Assembly (NCBI GenBank): GCA_022316685.1
Contig: JAKJHU010000014.1
Span: forward strand, 5,389,001 to 5,453,000
Length of the DNA stretch: 64,000 nt
Direction: 5' to 3'
DNA from: Progne subis subis
Taxonomy: Eukaryota > Chordata > Aves > Passeriformes > Hirundinidae
Part shown: piece by piece, positions 1-23,837 of the stretch
Position numbering within the stretch: the stretch's first letter is position 1
Layout: each line of letters opens with the position of its first letter
Notes under the pieces: generated by a model
The model's database searches: none
Told to the model about the DNA's origin: nothing
The model's input: the letters and a program-made list of their open reading frames with translations, nothing else
Made by a program: the position numbers and the translations under genes

Positions 1-10525
<10,525 letters not shown>

Positions 10526-11062
10526 TGAATCTTTGTTGTGCTGTTCACGTATCCAAATTTACTGTAGGAGTCTTTCCCTGTGTGGAGAAAGATGTCAGAC
10601 TCAGGCTTCCTACCTGCTAGCCTACTTTTTGGTGCTGTGTGTTTAAATACTCCAGTCAAACAAGCTGTATTGGCTCTATTTGCTCTGGAGAGGAGTCAGG
10701 TCAGGTTTAGAAAGGGTAAAATCACATTCTCTGGCCTGCAGGCTGATATTCACAGGGAGATGTGAAGGCTGCCACACAATCAGACATTTAGGGGGCTGAC
10801 CTACTTTCCACATGTCTCTCCAGCCTGTTTGAAGTTTATTTTTGGATCGGTGGCAGCACAACATCGCTGCTGAGTTATAATGTGGCACAGAGCCTGTGCC
10901 ATGCAGCAGATCCACAGTAAGGTTGGGAGTCCCACCTGCCCATTCAGACTACAGCGAGGTCTGATGTGTAAAGCAGGGAGAGCTTAATAGGGTTTATCCT
11001 CTTTCTGCCCTACTGCAAGTTTCTGGACACACATCTGTAGAAATATCCCTTGGTTTATTTGT

Positions 11063-11064
<2 letters not shown>

Positions 11065-11093
<29 letters not shown>
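11065..11093. repeat. Poly-T tract, 29 nt
   Basis: This is an uninterrupted T run. It could be the reversed A-tail of a retroposed copy, but no body of such an element is recognisable next to it. Length calls in runs like this are error-prone. Confidence 0.8.
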
Positions 11094-11746
11094 GAAGTGT
11101 CCAGAACTTGAATTTCTAGCTCCAGATCTCCTGAGGTCCACTGAGTGTGTCCAGAGAGGAGGGCAGGGCACTGACACATGAGCTCTAGGGGGGAAGCTCA
11201 GGCGTACGTGAAGCTTGCTATACTTCTGTTCAGTGTGCATGCTGAGAGGCCACTTTGCAAGGTGATGTTCAAAAAGGACTCTGAGACCCTCTGGTGTGAG
11301 CTGCTTTCTAAAAGTAGAACACTCTAGTGTTACAGAGCCACAGCCCACCATTGTGGTACAATTGCAGCTGCAATTACTGATTGTTCAGAGAAGTTTTTGA
11401 GAAATGAATGATTTTAAAGAAGCCAAATTATTCTTAGCTATTGCAGCCATTTAAGTGCGTCAGTCAACTTTTGAACCGATGGTTTTCCAGAGAGCAGCTC
11501 TCCAGTCTGAGTTCAGACTCTGGGTTACAGAAATCATTAATGATGGGCACATGTAGAAATAGTTTAATCTCCAATTACTTATTACTCTTTGATTAACCAA
11601 TTACAGCAGGCATTTCCTCAGCTCTGCTGAGGGCAGTGCTTCATGACAGGGCTGCACTGGCTGCTCTCACCACTTCACTGACAGCTGCCTGTGCAATGCC
11701 CTCATTAATCACAGCTTTTTGTTGGGTTTTTTTTGTTTTGTTTTGG

Positions 11747-11773
11747 TTTTTTTTTTTTTAAAAAAAAAAAAAA
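11747..11773. repeat. T13A14 perfect palindromic tract
   Basis: Thirteen T are followed directly by fourteen A, preceded by T/G-rich sequence from about 11717. The tract can form a simple hairpin. It is probably a low-complexity product. Confidence 0.8.
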
Positions 11774-13731
11774 GACTGCTATCTTCATAGGCTACTTTCT
11801 ACCCTCTGAAATCCCTGAGGATTTTCCTCTTGCCAGAATAAGTGGGGCACTTAATATGCTGTGGACTGATGCACGAGCTCCATGACCAGAATCCCTCTAT
11901 TGTCCCCGAGGATCAGATGCTCGCCTCTCTGAAGTTGGCTCTGGCCATTTTCCTGTGGCTGGGGGTGTGGAACAGGGTGTGATTGCTGCTGACACGCTCC
12001 AGCAGGGTGCTCCCAGAGCTCCTGGTGATGTGGGAGCCACTGGACGTTAGTCCATACCCCGGATCACATCCTTGCACCTGATGCTCTTGCTTTGAAGTGG
12101 GGTGGGGAGGTTGTAAATGATAATTATTTCTTTTAAAAGGGATGCAAATCAGATGCTCTCAGGTTTAGATGACTGGCTTGAAATACTGAATACAAAAAAA
12201 TGAGATTTACAGGGTGAGAAAAGGAACCCTCACAGGCTTAATCTGTTGGACAAAAAGCCTCTGATCTCACTGTTTTCTTAGCCAGAAAATGCTGCCTGTG
12301 TAATCTATGGAAGGAGGCAGTAAATACCTCCTCACATAAATAAACCGTTTTAAAAAAGAACAAATAGAAACCCCCCGTTGTTGAGATTATTTGTTGGGTT
12401 TTTTTTCCCCAGCCAGTCTTCCTTTTTTCTTTAGAGATATCTTGTCAATGAGCTTAGAATCAAAAGGAGGGGGAGAAGAGAGCCTGCTTCCCTTCCCAAG
12501 TCAAGGCAGTGCAAATACATTAGCACAGCTACCCCTTTACTGGATGGGCTGAAAGGCTTTTCAGTCTTAAAAATAAAAACACTCAAAAAAGAAAAAAAAA
12601 AAAAAAAATCCTGAATTCCAGATCATTATGAAGTGTGTGCTTCCCGCTGAGATTTCTGCTTTCTCTGGGAGGCTTAGAGAGATGATAATCCCTTTCTGTA
12701 TTCCTCCAGCTTTAAGATCACTTGGCATCTTGCATATAATACTGGGCACCTCGATATGGAAAGACACATTAGGAATTTGGAAGGAGTTCAGTGGCAACCC
12801 AGAGGGAAGGGGTCATGTGTGCTGAATCATGTGGAAAGACTGTGATAATTAAGTATGCAGCAGAAATCCCAGCTGACCAGAAACAAAGAATGGCTGAGAC
12901 TGTGCTGTGAAAGGGTTGAAAATAAGATTTGGGAGAGAATTTTTAAGCAGGTACAAAGATGTGTAGCAAGGACGGCATTTGTTGAGAGCAGAACTTGAGC
13001 TAAACATGAGGAAAAGTGCCTTGAAATTGGAAATTCAAGTTGCCTTTCCTGGAGGGTGTATGTGAAAAGGTGCTTGTGGTTCCTAGAGGCTCTCTCCAGC
13101 TCTGGCTGGGCTTTTAGGGCTCTGTACTGGGAAAAACAACCTTTCTGGGATTTACTCACTAAATGATGGGTTTAGAGGCTTGAGGCAGTTTAGGAAGAGC
13201 AGCTCTTGAACTGGAGAGGAGAAAAGTGAAGCGGGATTGCAGGGACATGGCAGAAAGCAGGGCAAGGGAGAGCTGGATGTGCAAGAGGAAGGGTGGAAGG
13301 CAGAGTCCGTCCCTTCCAGCCTCAGCTGAGAGCACCAGCACTGGTCTGAGTCATGTTCCCAGTCCAGCAGATGGGTTGTAGTCATTTTCTCTCACTGGGC
13401 ACGGACAGCCTCTGCCTCCTGCACTGCCAGGGGAGCCAGTCCATCCACTGGGGCTCATTACAGAGCTCATTAGTGATGGTGGGGTCGGGAGGAGACACTG
13501 GAGGGCAGCTCACTGCTGCTGTCTGGCAGGGAGCTGGGAATTAGTGTTCTGTTGGCCAGGGAGAAGATGGGAGGAAGAGTGTTACAGGTATGAAATCAAA
13601 GTTTCCCACATAGGTGTGTTGTCTCTGATCCTTCAGGAGTCTCAGGGCTGAGCAAGGCTTGGGAACAGGGTAAATAAATGTGTGCATTTCTCCTCCTCCC
13701 ACTGGCAATGTCCCTCTGCTTTCTTTCACAG

Positions 13732-13787
13732 AGCGACTTGTGGTCTCTGGGGATTAACAGCCATCGAGATGGCCGAAGGTGCTCCCC
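13732..13787 (+). CDS. TNIK: TNIK window exon 4: kinase subdomain IX, with one extra base
   Basis: The exon opens SDLWSLGI and should continue TAIEMAEGAPP. The sequence instead reads ggattaacagcc where ggattacagcc is needed, so there is one extra A at about 13755-13756. The exon is 56 nt, whereas the phases of its neighbours (0 in, +1 out) require 55. Read as given, the frame continues INSHRDGRRCSPSV and stops at TGA 14507-14509 in the next exon. After the insertion the normal frame resumes perfectly to gctcccc and the gtgagt donor. The lesion falls between the DLWS helix (Asp of subdomain IX) and the APP loop. Probably a base-calling error; otherwise a null allele. Confidence 0.9.
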
Positions 13788-14579
<792 letters not shown>

Positions 14580-17529
14580 TGAGTTCCTTTCTCAATCTTT
14601 AGGGACTGTGCAAACATTTCTGGGGCAGCCTTTGTGTGCAGCTGAGCACGCTGGGGACATGGTGTTGATATTGATGTGCTTTGGGGGCTTGGCGATGATT
14701 TTCAGCATCGCTCCGGTGAGCGCAGGGTTGGGTTTGGTCTCCTGTGGAGGGGAAATTTGTTCTGAAGGATCCACCGTGGGATGGAGGCATTCAGAGAGAG
14801 CAGCACACTCACCCTGCCGTTTCACGGTGCAGAGCTGGCTTTTCCAGGGCAGTTTGTGCAGCCTGAAGTCTGATGACACTTTGCTTGGCTCCCGTTTCGT
14901 TCCAGTTAGGTTCCATTCTCAAGTGGAAACATGTATCCAGGCCAAAAAAAAAAAAAAAAAAGGAGGATGGTTTATCTTGAAGGCCCGGGAATGCAGAGAT
15001 TTGTACTTAGCTTGGGCTTTATTTTAAAATTTTGCAGGAAAAGATACATCACTGTTTTGGAAAAAAAAAAAAAAAGAAAAAGAAAGTGAGGCATGCCAAT
15101 AAAAACCCGCAGGAAAAATATTCCTGAAGCCCAGACAGATGTTGTTTTGTTACTGTATGTTCTGTATTGATGGAAGTGGAGTCCTTAAAAACACTTGTCT
15201 TTTGGTTTGTGCTGTTTTCCTGCCCCAGGTTCAGCAGTGGCTTAGTCAGGAAAGATCTGCCACATGTTAGAGAGATAGCACTGCCCCTTGTTCCCAGATG
15301 GGCTGAGCTCACAGAGGGAAGATTTGCCTTAATCCTTTAAGTTTTGCTTAATATGTTATTGATTACACACCAATAAAAAGGAGCCCATGGTATGTACTGA
15401 TGACCCTTGGGGCAGCAGCAGCTGTTTTAATTCTGATAGAGGAGTAAGAGAGATTTGGAGTCCTCTGCTTTGGATGCATGGTGTTGGGCTTTTAGGACCA
15501 GGCTAAAAAGTCACCCAGGCTTTGGCAGGAGGCATCTCAGTTTTGTCAGCCTGATCATCAGCTGCTCCAGTACCAAACCAGGAGGAGAGGGACCATTCCC
15601 AGCTGGCTCTGCAGAGGGTGTCAGATTTTCTTGCTCTCTTTGCACAACCTTTTGAGGATACCATTAGTCAGCTGAGAAAATAGTGTAGGTGCTTGTTTTC
15701 TGCCAGATCACCAGTCTGCTCCTTTGTTATCCTCACTCCTACAGCACAGAAAGGATTGTGAGACTTGAGAGTTTATTTTTCATACAAAAGTGCTGTTTAT
15801 TCAGCAAAGACTCCCTCAGCCTCCAGGCAGAGGGGAGCTGATGAAGGCAGATTTTGAGCAGGATATTTCCCCGTGTCCTTAAGGTAAAAATGGAGCTGGG
15901 ATGGAATTTGTATTTTAGTCACTGCCCTACAATCATGGGATGTTCTTAGTGTAAGGTGGGGTGTTCCTGGCCACCACCTTCCCACATATCTGGCAGCTGC
16001 CCCAGGGTTTGCACATCCTGGGGTCATTTGTTCTGCCCAGGGTTGTGCTCTGCCTGTGCCAGGGGTGGCATCCTGGGTGCTTTGATGGAGGGATCTCCTG
16101 GAAAGCCAGAGTGTAATGAAACTGCAGCTTCAAGAGGCAGCTTGGTGCTCACCTGGCCTCTGCTACCTCTCCATGAGCAAGCAGGCATCCCTGGTGTCCA
16201 TCAGAGTTGGACATGTGTACCTCAGGTAGCACAGACTTCTGTTCATCTCCCAAGCTGTCGTGGAAAGCTCCAAAGCATCCAGATGAAGCTCCACCAACTC
16301 CTTGAAAGCAAATTTTTACAGCATTTTCAGCGTGGCACTGGGCAGATTGGCTGTCCTTGGCTCATTTCTCACCTGGAGGTTTTTGGGCCTTGCCAGGATG
16401 AGTCCTGGAGTTCTGCAAACACATCCCAGAAGAGTGGAGATGTTTGACCAGGTTTTTGGGGTGGCTTCCTGGGCTGATTTTCACAACCAAAGGTCACAAG
16501 AGCAAAGGAGAAAGGTTCAGCTTGAGTTTGTCCTTGCTTTTGTGCACGGCAACACACAAATAAAAGTACACTACATGGGCAGACCATCTTTTTCCTTACA
16601 TGTAAAAGTAGTGAAGGGACTCCAGCCCCTTTGAGGGTAAGTCAGGAAAGCCAAGAGAGAGCACTGGCATGGGAGCCTGCCCTCAATTAAAAATTGCAGA
16701 GAGGAAAATAATTTTGTTGCTTGCTGAATCCTCAAACTAACTTTTAAAACAGTGCTGCGTTCCTATGAAATGAAAGTCTTTGGTGTATCGTTTTCTTTCC
16801 CAATTAAAGCCAGCCAGCAATGAAGCTTTATTTTCCTCTTCCCCTGTCTGCAGGCAGAATGAACTCGAACTTTACTGATTCTGTTCCCATAAACCTTCTC
16901 CAGGCCTGGGTTGTAAAAGACATGAAACCTCTTTGTTAATGAGGTGATATTTGCACTGTGACACCACTTTTCATCCAAGCAGCTGCAAAGGCTTTGCAAA
17001 CATTGATTTAGGCTTTACAAACCCCAGGAGCTGGAGGAACGTGGGTTTCAGGAAGGTGGGCTGACCTGGGCCTGGGGAGGGGATGAAACCTGTGCTGGAC
17101 TCCTCCTGGATCAGAGCCTGGGAGAAAGCCCTGGTCTTCAGCCCCACTGAGGGCTGAACTGTGCCACTGGACAGGCTGGCTTGTTTGAGAGAGGGAGATT
17201 TTGGGAAATGCAGCAGCCTGAGCTGGAAGATGGGTGGGAAATCCCTGTCCACAGCTGCTCAGGCAGCAAAGGTGTCTTAGGGCAGGCCAGGGCACTGGGA
17301 CCCCCATCCCATCACTTCCAGGAGGATAACTTTGCAGCTGCTTCACCTGTACTGTGTTTGCACATGCTCTGGACGACACCCAGCACTGGAGTCTCTCCTG
17401 CTTCACACTAACAAGGGAGAGTCATATGTTAGAAGTGAATTTTTTTTGAGCATCACATTGATTGTCCCCTCTGGGTGCACTGAAGCGCTGCATTTCTCAA
17501 GGCAAGGTGGGGAAGGCAGATTTGCTCAT

Positions 17530-17780
17530 TAGCAGAGCCAGAGGGAAGATTTAATTGGATCCAGTAGCATATTTTATTTTTGCATCTCAATTTGTATGGA
17601 TTAGCACTTAAAAGATAAATCATTTTTAGTCTGACAGTTTAAAAGTAAAATCCCTGAAAGCTTATTGTTTTACTTCTAATGCGATCCTGTAGTATCTGTT
17701 GGCTTCTGACATTAATTTATATTCATTTTCTTATTTGCTAAAGCAACATAGACTACAGTAGCCTGTCAAAATCTTCCTTT
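17530..17780. other. Candidate conserved noncoding stretch
   Basis: AT-rich, non-repetitive sequence with many TTAAT/ATTTA cores and without the GC-rich decay typical of the surrounding intron. Conservation is a guess from composition only and has not been tested. Confidence 0.2.
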
Positions 17781-18116
17781 CTTGTAAATCCCTGTCCTCT
17801 TGAGCTTATAATGTGGTGAAACTAGTTCCAGGAAAACTTTGGATATGCAGCACTTGAGACTAAGACAAATCTGTTTAATAAAGATTTGGCTGGAGCTGTT
17901 CTAGCTGAGATTCGATGTAACTTTGTGGGCAGGGAGGCTGTGAGGAGGGCAGGGGTCTGTCCCCATCTCTGACAAAGGAGCATGTCCCAGTCTCTGGGGC
18001 TTGGTCACCCCCCAGACCTGGTGGGCTGTGATGCTGCTAAGAGAGCAGGGAAGGGCTGCAGCATCACCCAAAGGTTGCCTGAGCTCTACCAAGCCCTGCA
18101 ATATTGGGGCTTAAAT

Positions 18117-18156
18117 CTAAAATAAATAAATAAATAAATAAATAAAAATAAAAAAT
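18117..18156. repeat. (AAAT)n microsatellite
   Basis: About seven AAAT units run into A-rich sequence (aaataaataaataaataaa and onward). It is a simple tandem repeat inside an intron and is likely length-polymorphic. Confidence 0.9.
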
Positions 18157-18420
18157 TGACCTAGCTTGTCCCACTCACCTTCACAAAGATTTGTTTCTTG
18201 AAACACTGCCCAGAGGGTTATAAAATATGGGAAACAATTCACCCAGGCATTGTGTTTATATCTGTGTGTGTTGTATCCTGTTTCTTCCTGCAGTTTCACA
18301 GGTTCAGAGGGACGGAGCAGGAACAATCCCTTGCTTTTTCTTGGTTGCCATTGGTGACATCTTGCTTGGGTGATTCTCTGGTCATCCTGATGGTTCCCAT
18401 CTTTCTGGGTTAATGAGTGA

Positions 18421-20300
<1,880 letters not shown>

Positions 20301-20367
20301 ATGAGACAGAGTACGAGTACAGTGGAAGTGAGGAGGAGGAGGAGGAAAATGACTCTGGAGAGCCGAG
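20301..20367 (+). CDS. TNIK: TNIK window exon 7: acidic linker
   Basis: This exon has 67 nt: two bases complete an Asp codon, then ETEYEYSGSEEEEEENDSGE and P, then AG begins a Ser codon. The short, highly acidic segment follows the basic KKKR end of the kinase exon, as in the family. It covers about residues 317-339. The acceptor is ttcctag and the donor is gtaaga. Confidence 0.94.
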
Positions 20368-21139
20368 GTAAGAATCAGCATTTCATTTGGTGCCCTTACA
20401 ACCCAGCTTGAATTATGGGCTCATATGAACTAGAAATGGAAAAAGGACAGTCTGAGCACTGAGTGCTGTTCCCTGGCAGAGCAGAGGAAATTCTCACTGC
20501 CGGGTGGTGCGTGGGTATAAACTGACGCTCTGGATCACCTTAGCCAAAAGCTGGGGAAGAAAACCCCATTGCCTGTGGAATCTACGGCACGGCATGGTGG
20601 TGTCATGGGAATGTGGAAATTGAGATGTGGAGAAATGTGAGGTGAAATTAAAAAACTCTTTACATCCAAGTGTAACTCCCTGCTTCCATGTAATTTTTCA
20701 CCATGAAACCTCCCAGGTGCTGCTGCAAGCAACTGTGGGTCTGGAACTTTCTTTGGTGACATTTTTCAGAGCCGTCGTAATTAGTATCAGGTTATTCCAT
20801 TATTTCACCGAGATAATGTAGTATTTTAATAGCTGGCAGTGATTCACATTAAATGTGCTTTGTGCACAGCTAAATATAGTGCGTGCCAGCCACTGCAGCA
20901 CCAGGGGCTTTGGTTAGAAACCTAATGTAAAAGAAACCTTTCCTTGACAGTGAGTGAATGACCGGTGAGCCATGAGCAAAGCTCTGTCACCTTGCCCTGC
21001 CGCTTGCCCATCCCTCCATCCGCTCTGTCCAAGCTCTGCCGGGTGTTCAGGTGCTGTTGGAGGGGAGAGGAAAACCCCACAGAGGCGAGAGGCTCAGGGC
21101 TGCAGGGAGGGGATCTAATGATGCTTCTCCCGTGTGCAG
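20368..21139 (+). other. TNIK: Intron
   Basis: About 770 bp of unique sequence. No feature beyond the splice sites. The acceptor is gtgtgcag. Confidence 0.85.
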
Positions 21140-21344
21140 CTCCATCCTGAACCTGCCCGGGGAGTCGACGCTGCGGCGGGATTTCCTGCGGCTGCAGCTG
21201 GCCAACAAGGAGCGGTCGGAGGCGCTGCGGCGGCAGCAGCTGGAGCAGCAGCAGCGCGAGAACGAGGAGCACAAGCGGCAGTTGTTGGCCGAGCGGCAGA
21301 AGCGCATCGAGGAGCAGAAGGAGCAGAGGAGAAGGCTGGAGGAG
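21140..21344 (+). CDS. TNIK: TNIK window exon 8: coiled coil, first part
   Basis: C completes the Ser codon, then 68 codons begin [20 protein letters not shown] and pass through [18 protein letters not shown] to [12 protein letters not shown]. The LPGES motif precedes a long charged helix (about residues 352-407) that starts the coiled-coil region. The exon is GC-rich, with many CGG/GCG codons, unlike the flanking introns. It ends in phase 0 at a gtaact donor. Confidence 0.95.
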
Positions 21345-23799
21345 GTAACTGGCCAGGGCTGGGCTGGTTTTGGGCGCAGCAGCGGCATTTCTGGTGGCAG
21401 GTCCCGAGGGACTGCTCTCAGCCTGGTTTAAGGTCACGTGTGCTGACCTCTCTAGTCAGTGACCCCAAACATTTTGTTACACCGGCTCATCCTTTTGGCC
21501 TAGACACCTCCAGCCACTCTCCCCACCATAGCGAGTGTTGCCAGCTTCTGTGAAGGTAACAGAACTGGTTTGCTATAAATAAACCCTTGGATTACCAAAC
21601 CTAAAGGGGTCCCTGAGCTACTGAGAAGGTTGAGCCCATGACTGGGGTGACAGCTGTATTCAGTCAAGGTGGGCAATCCAGCATCTGTCAAGTGCATGAT
21701 GGTTATTTGCTCCTGTGGATTGTTGCAGTTGAGAAGAAGGTGAAAAGCTCCGTTTGCCCTGTCCCTGGATCCATGTACCATTTGCGTCCCATTTAATCCC
21801 TAATTTCAACTTCAGTCCTTGCAGTCCCTGCCAAGTTACAATTTCTCATGCAGGGGAGGGGCAGATGCCTGCCTGACTTGTGCAATGATCCATCTGTGCC
21901 CCGAAGGATAAGATTTCATTACCCTTGTCTTAACATACCAGCCACAAATGCAATCGGTCATAAAATTATCCACCCCATTTAAAATCCAGCTGCAGGATTT
22001 GACCGTGTGACTTTGGGTGTCCCCGAGCTGCTCAGCCTGGCCATGTGCTCTGGAGAAAGTGCTTGCTTTTGCTTTAGCTCCTGATTCTTGTTCTGAAGAA
22101 GTTCACAAAAAAATAAAGGGGCTTTTCCCCATCTCTTGGGCTTTTTCGATGGGGTTTTGCAAAAAGACGCCCATTGCCTTGGCCTGAACTCAGCCCAGGT
22201 GATTAACTGAAGCGTTCAGGGTCATTAAATTAGCTTTCTGAAGAGGTCACCAATATGTCTGATAAAAGGATTTGTGGTAAATGGACCGTTAGAGCATCCA
22301 CCCCTTTAATTTGCACGAGCAAGAGGTCTATTACTCTGGTCACCAGTCTCTCCCTGTACTGGGTAATGCCTCAGGCCAGGGGCACAGACAGGAAGGAATT
22401 TCAGGCAGCTGATGGTGATGGTATGGCCCCACTTCGAGGTGGTCCTCTGAGCCCCTCCAGGGCAAAAATCAACACAAGCAAATCCCAGGCGAAGCATTTT
22501 TTCAGTCTGGTAAGTATGTAGGTCTGTCGTGTTGTCAGAGCACAGAGTGTTCAATACTTTGTAGGTCAGGCTTTGCTAGAGACCTGCACCCAACCCAAGG
22601 ATGGCTTTGAGAGAGGACAAGGTTTGCAGAGATGCACCCCAAAATCCCCTGCCCCAGTGGATGTTTGTGAGGACTGTTGTAAGGAAGCTTGCTTCTGCCT
22701 TTGTCCCAGCCTGCTTGCTGCAAGCAGTACAGGAGCACAACAACAGCAGAATAAAAGAAGACATCAGATTAGCTGCAATCCTGTAATGAATACAATGCTC
22801 GCTGCTGTATTAATATGTTCTCTTCACACAGAAGAAAATTGTTCTCTCTTTGCTGCTTCCCAGGCAGGTTTTGAATGGAGGACTAATCCCTTTGCTAAGC
22901 TGCAGAGCTCTGCCCTGAGCTACAGAGTTTCTCCCTTGCTGGGCCGGGCTGTGCTCAGTCCCCTGGGCTCTGCCAGTTCCCTTCTGTTGTGTCCCCAAGT
23001 CATTAAAAGTTAATGCCACCATAGCCAGGACTTAAACCCAGTGCCTTTTCAAGTGGCCCTGAGCAGCCCCATTGGGCTCTACACCCACTGCCTTCTTCCC
23101 AGCTGCCTTACAGCTTTTGGACCTCAGTTGAAAGGGAGATGGAGCACAGCTGGCCAGGAGGTGTTTGCAAGCTCCTGCCAGGTCAGAGGAGTGGGGAAAA
23201 GCAGGGGGGCTGTAGTTGAAGAATATCCTCTGCCCTCCTTGATGTGATCAGTCCCATGGGCTCAGCCAGGATCAGGGCAGATGCTGGGGCCAGCTGGCAG
23301 CTGTGGTAGCCCCAGCATCTTCTCAAGTGCCCATTTCCTCAGGTCCATCTGACCAGTGGAGTAAAATGAGCTCTGCTCACTATTAGACACCGTTTGCGTG
23401 GCGAGCAAGGAACAGCTGAGTTGCTATGGTGAGGATTAAAGCTGGAGTCCTTGAAAGAGGTACACACCTTCTGTTGCAAATGTGGTGAGTTGTGAGAGTG
23501 GTGAGGACAGATGCTCCTCAGCATGACTGGCCGTGGCTTTGCCAGCTGCAAGGTGCCCTGAATCTGCAAAACCAGAAAATCTGTAAATGCAGAGAGTAAC
23601 AAATAAAGTTTCATCGCTGCTGCTGCAAAGGATTGCCCTTCCTGGATATTTTGGGGCAGGAAGCATCTGATGGGCAGACAGAGGTAGCCAGCATGAGCTG
23701 TCACAGCTGCCCTAAGTTTGGTGTGGCTGCCCAGATGCTCCCAGCACACACTGCATGGATGTGGAGTGCTGCTGCAGCACTCAGACCCATCCCAGCAGG

Positions 23800-23837
23800 A
23801 CCCAAAGGCTCCAGCAGCACCCAAAGGCTCCAGCAGC
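23800..23837. repeat. 19-bp tandem duplication
   Basis: The unit acccaaaggctccagcagc occurs twice back to back without mismatch, which indicates a recent slippage or duplication event. It is intronic. Confidence 0.9.

Noticed and set aside
20922..21437. 171-codon Leu-rich minus-strand frame
   Set aside because: Antisense shadow of the CAG/CTG-rich coiled-coil exon at 21140-21344.
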